In this document: positions 13,384 through 18,513 of the stretch, piece after piece
How the letters are laid out: each line of letters starts with the position of its first letter
How positions within the stretch are numbered: the first letter of the stretch is position 1
Assembly (NCBI GenBank): GCA_002503885.1
Contig: DASQ01000041.1
Location: forward strand, 1 to 18,513
Source: Methanoculleus marisnigri
GTDB taxonomy: Archaea; Halobacteriota; Methanomicrobia; Methanomicrobiales; Methanoculleaceae
DNA length: 18,513 bases
Direction: 5' to 3'
Position numbers and translations under genes: made by a program
The notes under the pieces: model-generated
Seen by the model: the letters and a program-made list of their open reading frames with translations, nothing else
Databases searched by the model: none
Told to the model about the DNA's origin: nothing

Positions 13384-13779
13384 TCAGCCGGCCCGGTAAC
13401 ACGCCGACCTGATGATCTCGACCTTGGTCGGGTCTCCCCACTTCCGCCCCTCCACGTCGCGGGCGATGGTCGTTCCCCGGAACTGGACCTTGATCCGGGC
13501 CGACATCCGCTCCCGCTCCTCGAAGAAGAACGGGTTGGCGACCTCGATCCGTTTCATGCCGATGTTGAGGACGAGGAGGTCGACCATGATCCCCGGGTCT
13601 CCGGGCGAGAGGTCTTCCTCGTTGACCGAGGTTACGAAGATGCACTCCCCCGGGGCGGTCTCGGTCAGCGTGATGATGTTGTGGGCGCTGTTCAGTTCGA
13701 GGGTGCGGGCCTTGCCGGTCTTGAGTTCGGCAATGACTGACGGCGATATTCCTGTTAATGCGGCATATTTCATAGCCAT
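13384..13779 (-). CDS. DUF473-family protein
   Basis: 131 residues from this start (MAMKYAALTGISPSVIAELK). It resembles from memory the DUF473 family of methanogens, of unknown function. It has an N-terminal helix-rich part, then strands (AHNIITLTETAPGECIFVTS, GIMVDLLVLNIGMKRIEV). No catalytic or metal-binding motif is evident. The upstream PAC2 stop overlaps this start as TGATG, so the two are translationally coupled; GTG 13782 and ATG 13773 are alternative starts. Co-translation with a proteasome-chaperone homologue hints at a role in protein quality control, but that is context only. Confidence 0.75.
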   Translation of the reverse strand: MAMKYAALTGISPSVIAELKTGKARTLELNSAHNIITLTETAPGECIFVTSVNEEDLSPGDPGIMVDLLVLNIGMKRIEVANPFFFEERERMSARIKVQFRGTTIARDVEGRKWGDPTKVEIIRSACYRAG

Positions 13780-14504
13780 CACCCGTACATCGGCAGCTGC
13801 TCTCTCCGGGGCGAGGCCTCGGTCTTCTGCACCTGCTCGGCGATCTGGGACATCGCCGCCTCGATCTCCACCGCCTGTTCGAGCAGCGGGTTGATGTCCA
13901 GATTGAGGTCGTATATCTTGTTCAAGACCTCAATCGTGGCCGCCGAGGACCGCGGGTCGGGGGTGTTCACCGTCTCCCCGAGGAGTCCTATCCCCGGGAT
14001 GCCCCGTGTCTTGCACTCCGTGAGGATGCTCGCCGCGACACCGGAGATGCTCCCCATGGGAAGAATGATCGTCTGGTCCTCGATACGCTGCAGCGTCTCG
14101 CTGCTGGTCGCGATCCCAAAGACCCTTTTCTCGGGTTCGTTCGTGATGATCCCTGCGATCGTGACGATCTCCCTGATATCGAACTGGGTGAGCCAGTCCA
14201 TGATGCCGTTTGCCACCTCGTAGCAGATCATCGGGTGAATGGGAACATCGGAGATGACTGCGGCGAGGTGATCCTTCTCGTAGAGACGCACGGGGGCGTT
14301 GATCACGCCCTTCGTCATGAGGGCGACCGGCGGGAAATATTTGCTCGTGATCGCCCCGATCTGTTCGAACTCCAACTGTTCGACGAGGTATTGCAGGGCA
14401 ATACTCCCGACGAGCCCGCTCCCGGGGAACCCGATCAGCACCGTTTTTTCGGCGCCAGCGAGCGCTCTGGATATGACCTTTATATCGTCCATGGGATCAA
14501 TCAC
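13779..14504 (-). CDS. PAC2-family proteasome assembly chaperone homologue
   Basis: 241 residues. Typical PAC2-family features are the N-terminal VLIGFPGSGLVGSIALQYLV, then PPVALMTKGVINAPVRLY, then PMGSISGVAASILTECKTRG followed by IPGIGLLGETVNTPDPRSSA. Archaeal members (PbaA/PbaB type) assist 20S proteasome assembly in the cytoplasm. The C-terminus is a helical tail (LLEQAVEIEAAMSQIAEQVQ) ending QLPMYG; archaeal chaperones of this family can carry C-terminal hydrophobic-Tyr-X motifs that dock on the proteasome, which MYG loosely resembles. Start GTG has AGGAG 3 nt upstream; the in-frame ATG at 14492 is an alternative. First gene of a two-gene operon with the DUF473 gene. Confidence 0.88.
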   Translation of the reverse strand: MIDPMDDIKVISRALAGAEKTVLIGFPGSGLVGSIALQYLVEQLEFEQIGAITSKYFPPVALMTKGVINAPVRLYEKDHLAAVISDVPIHPMICYEVANGIMDWLTQFDIREIVTIAGIITNEPEKRVFGIATSSETLQRIEDQTIILPMGSISGVAASILTECKTRGIPGIGLLGETVNTPDPRSSAATIEVLNKIYDLNLDINPLLEQAVEIEAAMSQIAEQVQKTEASPRREQLPMYG

Positions 14505-14551
14505 ACACTCCTGGATTAGTTTAACATAGCTGGGTGTCCCTTAAAAATATT
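14505..14551. promoter_or_regulatory. compact divergent promoter between the PAC2 and DUF5611 genes
   Basis: Only 47 nt separate the two start codons. On the minus strand AATATTTTTAAGG (about 14539-14551) can serve the PAC2 gene, with AGGAG at 14508-14512 as its ribosome-binding site. On the plus strand AGTTTAACATA (about 14518-14528) would start transcription at about 14548, giving a nearly leaderless DUF5611 mRNA. The assignments follow spacing only. Confidence 0.45.
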
Positions 14552-14878
14552 ATGCAGGAATACCAGATCAAGCGCGGATGCACAAAAACTCTTACCGATT
14601 CCATGGCGCAGGGTCTCCGCGACCAGTTCGGGACCGAACCCCGTGCGTCACCGGAAGGGCGCTACACCATCACCTACGGAGCGCTCCTGCGCCTTGAGGT
14701 CTGGCCCGGGGCTGAAGGCAAGACGCTGATCGTCGATACCGAGGCGAACAAAGATGCCGACGACGAGACGATCATCGACACCAACCGCCGGTTTAGGAAC
14801 TACCTCCAGCAGGTGACCGGGTATACGGCGAAAGAGCGGGCGAAGAAGGCACAGCAGGCACTGAAGGGAAAGGAATAA
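14552..14878 (+). CDS. small DUF5611-family protein
   Basis: 108 residues from ATG 14552 (MQEYQIKRGCTKTLTDSMAQ). It has the pattern of a small alpha/beta domain: a charged start, a helix, then strands (GRYTITYGALLRLEVWPG, KTLIVDTEAN) and a C-terminal lysine-rich helix (TAKERAKKAQQALKGKE). It resembles from memory the DUF5611 proteins of methanogens, which have no assigned function. ATG 14552 is chosen over GTG 14534 because family members begin in this way and the promoter spacing fits a leaderless mRNA. No signal peptide or metal site. Confidence 0.7.
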   Translation: MQEYQIKRGCTKTLTDSMAQGLRDQFGTEPRASPEGRYTITYGALLRLEVWPGAEGKTLIVDTEANKDADDETIIDTNRRFRNYLQQVTGYTAKERAKKAQQALKGKE

Positions 14879-15409
14879 CCGGATTCTTCTCTCCGGCAGG
14901 GCGTTTCTTCCATTTTGCGGGCTGTAAATCCGTATTCTTCATTCTGATTTTCGGTGCAGCGAGGTAGGGTGCTCCTGCCGTTCTGATGTCGTTGCCTGTC
15001 ACTTTGTATCTGGTCTTTTTCCGTTCTCCAGTCAATTGCACGAACCAGTGCACGGCTTTCCATTGGCTATCGCCACGCACTGCCCCCGCCCCTCGGGGCG
15101 GGGGGCGAAGGGAACAGTCTCTCAATCAGATCCAGAGCACCAGAGATGGGTGTCAGCGACAGGGGAGGGGGGCTTGCCCCCCTCGCACCTAACGGTGCTC
15201 AAGCTCGCTGCGCTCGCACTCCCCGTCGGCCCCACCCCCAATGGCGATACCCCCCACGGTCCACCGTACCGGGCTTTTCCCCCGCTTTGGTTGTTCAAAG
15301 ACAGTGGCCTTCATCCTTATCACATACCAGATCCTCTGCCCCGGCTCCACCGCCGACTCTCCATGGAGATACGAGGGACGTGGGGGAGGGGGGCTTAAAA
15401 ACCGTGCTC
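14879..15409. repeat. gene-free region with GC-rich intergenic repeat, copy B
   Basis: No credible gene lies here; the open frames are low-complexity and overlap one another. The segment contains a GC hairpin (15083-15092 with 15095-15104), a 14-nt block (15067-15080) and a 27-nt block (15194-15220) that match copy A near 12.8 kb in inverted orientation. G-rich and C-rich tracts (15163-15184, 15380-15393) add further structure. The stretch 14879-15060 shows nothing recognisable. Confidence 0.65.
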
Positions 15410-15430
15410 AAAAAACAAGCGTAAAAAAAA
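15410..15430 (-). terminator. oligo-T terminator of leuS
   Basis: Just after the leuS stop the minus strand has a run of 8 T (15423-15430) and then a run of 6 T (15410-15415). Tandem U-tracts without a required hairpin are typical archaeal terminators. Confidence 0.7.
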
Positions 15431-15439
15431 GTGAGTATC

Positions 15440-18217
15440 CTACTCGATCACAATCGCCGGCTTGAAGGGCAGGGCCCCCGAGGCCTTCGGGTGCGTGCTC
15501 TCCTCGGCGTTCCTGACCGTCACCGGCACGCCGAACTCGTGCTCCAGGAACGATCGAGCGCCTTCGAGGACTGCCTGCTCGTCGGGGGACGACCCTGCGA
15601 GCTGCTTCACGAGTTCGGGCGGCAATTTCAGTACGAGTTTCGTGATCTGCTTTGCCGCGTCCGTCGCCTCGCGCCCGCGCTTGCGCATCTCCTCGTTCTG
15701 CATGATCTCCCGCACCACCCTCGTCTTATCGGTCGAGGCTGCGATGATCCGGAAGGCCTCGTGCTTCCAGGCCGGAGCGACGAAGAGGCTGATGGACTTC
15801 GGCTCGATCGGGATGAGTTTGACGATCGACTCGATATCCTCGACCGTCCTTGAGAGGAGTTCTTCGGCGAGCTCGACATCCGGGTTGACCCGGGCCTCGT
15901 CCACCTCCGGCCAGGAGGCGAAGGAGACCATGCCTTCCCCGCCGATCTCGCTCCAGAGCGTCTCGCAGGTGAAGGGGATGATCGGGGCAAGCAGCCGCAC
16001 CCAGGTGCGGCAGAGGTCCTGCATCACGGCCCCGCCGGTTGCGCCCTCGGGCAGGCGGCGGCGGTACCACTTCAGGTCCGCCTCCACCCCGAAAAACGCC
16101 TCCTGCAGTGCCTGTCGGGTCTGGAACGAATCAAGCGCCGCGGTGACGCTCTCGATGCGGTGCTGGAGCCTGCTCGCGAGCCAGGCATCGATGTCGGAGG
16201 CTCCTTTGGCCTGCTTTGCCTCCTCGACCGTGGTCCAGAACCGCTCGATCTGCTTTCTGGTCGACGAGACGAGCTCGTTCCTCCAGTCAAAGTCCTGCCA
16301 GGGCTCTGCGCTCCCGACAAGGAACATCCTGACCGTATCGGCGCCGAACTCCTCCAGGGCATCCTCGAGCAGGAAGACGTTTCCTTTGCTCGACGACATC
16401 TTCGCCCCGTTCAAGAGGCCCATGCCGAAGACCACCATGCCCTTCGGCTGCAGTTTTGCCGGGAAGATAGCCCGGTGGTGGAAGAGCTGGAACGTGAGAT
16501 GGTTCGAGATGAGGTCCTTTGCCGAGAACCGGTAATCGTAGGGATACCAGTAGAGGAACTCGCTCCGGATCCGGTCGAGGGTCTCGCGGTCGACCGTGGT
16601 CGGGTTCCCCTCGCCCTTGAAGATGTACTCAAAGACGTCCGGCGTCAGTTTTTCCGGCGCTATGGCATTTAAGTGGTGAGCGATCGTGTAGTAGGCCATG
16701 TAGATCGTCGAGTCGGAGAGGGGCTCGATGATCCAGGTCGGGTCCCAGGGGAGCTTCGTGCCGAGCCCCACCCGCCGGGTGCAGGCCCAGTCCTTTAACC
16801 AGTCGACGGTCCGGTTGAACTCGGTCCGGACCTCGGGGGGAACGAGCGCCATCTCATCGAGCTGGGTCTTCACCTGCTCCTTCCAGCACGGGTCGCTGTA
16901 CTCCAGGAACCACTGGTCATGGAGGATCTTCACAAAGACCCTGCTGCCGCACCGGCAGATCACCTGGCGGTTGTCGAACTCATACATCGGGATGGAGCCG
17001 TAGCGCTCCATCATCAGCACCGCCACGTCGTCCCGGGCCTCCCGCACCGGCTTTCCGCCGTACTTGTCAAAGACCTTCCCGCGGGAGAACTCGGCGCTGT
17101 AGACCTCCTGGGTGAGCGCCTCCATTCCCGGATCGTTCTGGTCGCGGATGCCCGCCCGTTCGACTGCATCCTTTGCCGGGATCTCGCCGTAGCCCTCGAC
17201 GGAGATGAGCGGGACCGGCCGGATGGCCGTGTACTTCCCCTGCTGCTGCAGGTCGCGGAGCGCGATGTAGTCGAAGGGTGCGTGGGCGGGAACGCTCATG
17301 ACGATCCCGGTCCCCATATCCGGGTCCACGAACGATGCCGGCAGAACGGGGACCTCGCCGCTTAAGGGGTGAGAGACCGTCTGGTCGATGAGCGCCGTCC
17401 CGGGGATCTCCTCTCCCGCACGAACCTCGTGGTCCTGCAGGGCGAGTTTCGCTGCCGCCTCCCGGCTTACGATCCACTCTTTGCCGTCGAGCGTCACCCG
17501 TACGTAGGTGGTCTCCGGATTGACCCAGAGGTTCGTCACGCCGTAGACCGTCTCGGGCCGGAGCGTTGCGCACGGGACCAGGGCATCGCCCCAGGAGAAG
17601 ACCACCAGGGTGAACTTGATGATCTCGGCCTTCTCGCCCTCGAGCAGGTCGTGGTCGCCGACAGGGTTCTCGCACTGGGGACAGTACTTGACCGGGTGGG
17701 CACCCTTGACGACGTGCTCGTCCTCGTGCAGGTGCGCATACTGCCACTCGATGAACTTGCTGTACTGGGGGTCGACGGTGATGAACCGGCGCCGCCAGTC
17801 GATCGAGAGCCCGCACTTCTGCATCACGCGCCGGTACTCCTCCGAGAAGTGCCGGACAATCTCCATCGGGTTGATGAACCGGTCGAGGATATCCTGCGGC
17901 ACCCGGTAGAGGTCACGGTACAGCCCGACCGTCTTCGCGTCGCCGTTTGCGATCCTCTTCGATATCCCGATGACCGGAGTGCCGGTGACGTGGAACGCCA
18001 TCGGGAAAAGGACCTGCTTCCCCCTCATCCGCTGGTACCGGGCGACGACATCCGGAACGATGTAGGTCCGCCCGTGCCCGACGTGCATCGCCCCGCTTGG
18101 ATACGGGAATGCCACGGTCAGGTAGTACTTCTCCTTCTCAGCCGGATCAGCCTCGAACGCGTGCTCCCATCGGGCACTGCACTCCCGTTCGCTGCTTCGC
18201 ATATCAAGTCCGCTCAC
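15440..18217 (-). CDS. leuS: leucyl-tRNA synthetase, archaeal type
   Basis: 925 residues, a normal length for archaeal LeuRS. It charges tRNA-Leu with leucine using ATP. The class I signatures are present: HVGH (45-48, the HIGH motif) and KMSSSKG (606-612). The CP1 editing domain shows TLRPETVYGVTNLWVNP and GTGIVMSVPAHAPFDY, and cysteine pairs occur in YCPQCENPVGDHD and ICRCGS. The anticodon-binding and C-terminal domains run to the end (ALPFKPAIVIE). The GTG start is supported by GGAGG at 18224-18228, 6 nt upstream; ATG 18202 is less well placed. It is transcribed alone. Long open frames on the opposite strand are shadows of its GC-rich codons. Confidence 0.97.
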   Translation of the reverse strand: MSGLDMRSSERECSARWEHAFEADPAEKEKYYLTVAFPYPSGAMHVGHGRTYIVPDVVARYQRMRGKQVLFPMAFHVTGTPVIGISKRIANGDAKTVGLYRDLYRVPQDILDRFINPMEIVRHFSEEYRRVMQKCGLSIDWRRRFITVDPQYSKFIEWQYAHLHEDEHVVKGAHPVKYCPQCENPVGDHDLLEGEKAEIIKFTLVVFSWGDALVPCATLRPETVYGVTNLWVNPETTYVRVTLDGKEWIVSREAAAKLALQDHEVRAGEEIPGTALIDQTVSHPLSGEVPVLPASFVDPDMGTGIVMSVPAHAPFDYIALRDLQQQGKYTAIRPVPLISVEGYGEIPAKDAVERAGIRDQNDPGMEALTQEVYSAEFSRGKVFDKYGGKPVREARDDVAVLMMERYGSIPMYEFDNRQVICRCGSRVFVKILHDQWFLEYSDPCWKEQVKTQLDEMALVPPEVRTEFNRTVDWLKDWACTRRVGLGTKLPWDPTWIIEPLSDSTIYMAYYTIAHHLNAIAPEKLTPDVFEYIFKGEGNPTTVDRETLDRIRSEFLYWYPYDYRFSAKDLISNHLTFQLFHHRAIFPAKLQPKGMVVFGMGLLNGAKMSSSKGNVFLLEDALEEFGADTVRMFLVGSAEPWQDFDWRNELVSSTRKQIERFWTTVEEAKQAKGASDIDAWLASRLQHRIESVTAALDSFQTRQALQEAFFGVEADLKWYRRRLPEGATGGAVMQDLCRTWVRLLAPIIPFTCETLWSEIGGEGMVSFASWPEVDEARVNPDVELAEELLSRTVEDIESIVKLIPIEPKSISLFVAPAWKHEAFRIIAASTDKTRVVREIMQNEEMRKRGREATDAAKQITKLVLKLPPELVKQLAGSSPDEQAVLEGARSFLEHEFGVPVTVRNAEESTHPKASGALPFKPAIVIE

Positions 18218-18251
18218 TCTATGCCTCCAAACTCTGGATCAGTCATAATAA

Positions 18252-18513
18252 TCAGGCAGGAGACCCCCGGTTTAAACCGGGGGAGGAATGCCGTCTGCCT
18301 GTCCCGGCATACGGTTGTGTTCTCCAGGCAATACGGGTTCGGAGGGTACAATCTTCTCCCTTTGCGCTCTGCGTCACCCGCTTCCCGGTGACCGCGTTAT
18401 GCAATGACATCTTTCCTTTCAACGTTCCTCCGATGTACGTCAGCCCATACTTGACGTGCCGGACCAGCGTTCCCCGGGTGAACCCGAGCGACCGGGTTCC
18501 TCCGTAGGGTTTT
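18252..18513 (-). CDS. C-terminal fragment of an RRXRR-type (IscB/IsrB-like) protein, runs off the window
   Basis: The last 86 codons read KPYGGTRSLGFTRGTLVRHV, then KYGLTYIGGTLKGKMSLHNA, then VTGKRVTQSAKGEDC, and end GLNRGSPA before TGA at 18252-18254. From memory this matches the C-terminal region of RRXRR-domain proteins, compact RuvC-type relatives of the IscB/IsrB nucleases associated with IS200/IS605-like elements. The catalytic parts lie outside the window, so activity cannot be judged. The last codons run through the perfect palindrome at 18264-18283. The gene points toward leuS, 34 nt away. TnpB or an unrelated protein are less likely alternatives. Confidence 0.6.
   Translation of the reverse strand, partial: KPYGGTRSLGFTRGTLVRHVKYGLTYIGGTLKGKMSLHNAVTGKRVTQSAKGEDCTLRTRIAWRTQPYAGTGRRHSSPGLNRGSPA
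18264..18283. repeat. 20-bp perfect palindrome at the 3' end of the RRXRR gene
   Basis: CCCCCGGTTTAAACCGGGGG is fully self-complementary and could form a stable hairpin. Subterminal hairpins of this kind mark the ends of IS200/IS605-type elements, so this may be the element's end. It also lies between the RRXRR stop codon and leuS, so it could limit read-through. Confidence 0.65.

Noticed and set aside
15036..15465. Overlapping plus-strand frames before leuS
   Set aside because: Proline/arginine/glycine-rich translations of the GC-rich repeat, with no conserved pattern; better explained as noncoding.
17369..18391. 340-codon open frame on the plus strand over leuS
   Set aside because: Antisense shadow of GC-rich leuS codons; Leu/Arg/Val/Asp-biased product with no domain.

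Overview
The window reads as a chromosome segment of a methanogenic euryarchaeon, most likely of the Methanomicrobiales (Methanoculleus-like). The evidence is an archaeal-type leucyl-tRNA synthetase, a PAC2-family proteasome-assembly-chaperone homologue next to a DUF473-type protein, a DUF5611-type small protein, archaeal TATA boxes with GGAGG/GGTGA ribosome-binding sites, and oligo-T terminators. The genus is inferred from general resemblance and was not searched.

Layout. (1) 1-264: unassigned AT-rich DNA, then a 133-nt remnant of an IS630-family element. (2) 278-11193: an eight-gene accessory island built around a divergent promoter at about 4680-4813. The leftward arm, in transcription order, encodes an unknown ~173-aa protein, an 898-aa TPR plus ARM/HEAT repeat protein, and a Vps4/katanin-clade AAA+ ATPase with an MIT-like N-terminus. 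The rightward arm encodes two related-looking coiled-coil proteins, an SPFH (band-7) protein with zinc ribbons at both ends, a 294-aa protein with a C-terminal zinc ribbon, and a TPR protein with a topoisomerase-type zinc finger. (3) 11193-12427: an intact IS630-family element inverted relative to the left remnant, followed by an IS5-like transposase remnant and GC-rich repeat DNA. (4) 13224-18217: conserved chromosome with tRNA-Arg(UCU), the DUF473/PAC2 operon, a divergent DUF5611 gene, a 560-nt repeat-containing gap and leuS. (5) 18252-18513: the 3' end of an RRXRR-type (IscB/IsrB-like) gene that leaves the window, ending in a perfect palindrome.

How the genes may work together. A Vps4-type ATPase with an MIT-like domain normally acts on membrane-bound coiled-coil filaments (ESCRT-III/Snf7). 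SPFH proteins scaffold membranes, and TPR, HEAT and zinc-ribbon modules mediate assembly. Their co-location on one divergent promoter, with several start/stop overlaps, suggests a single membrane-remodelling or envelope-stress machine. This is inference: the ESCRT-III-like assignment of the coiled-coil proteins rests on size, helix pattern and neighbours, not on a profile match. The island lies between inverted copies of one IS630-family element whose shared ends are identical, so it looks recently mobile or recently rearranged.
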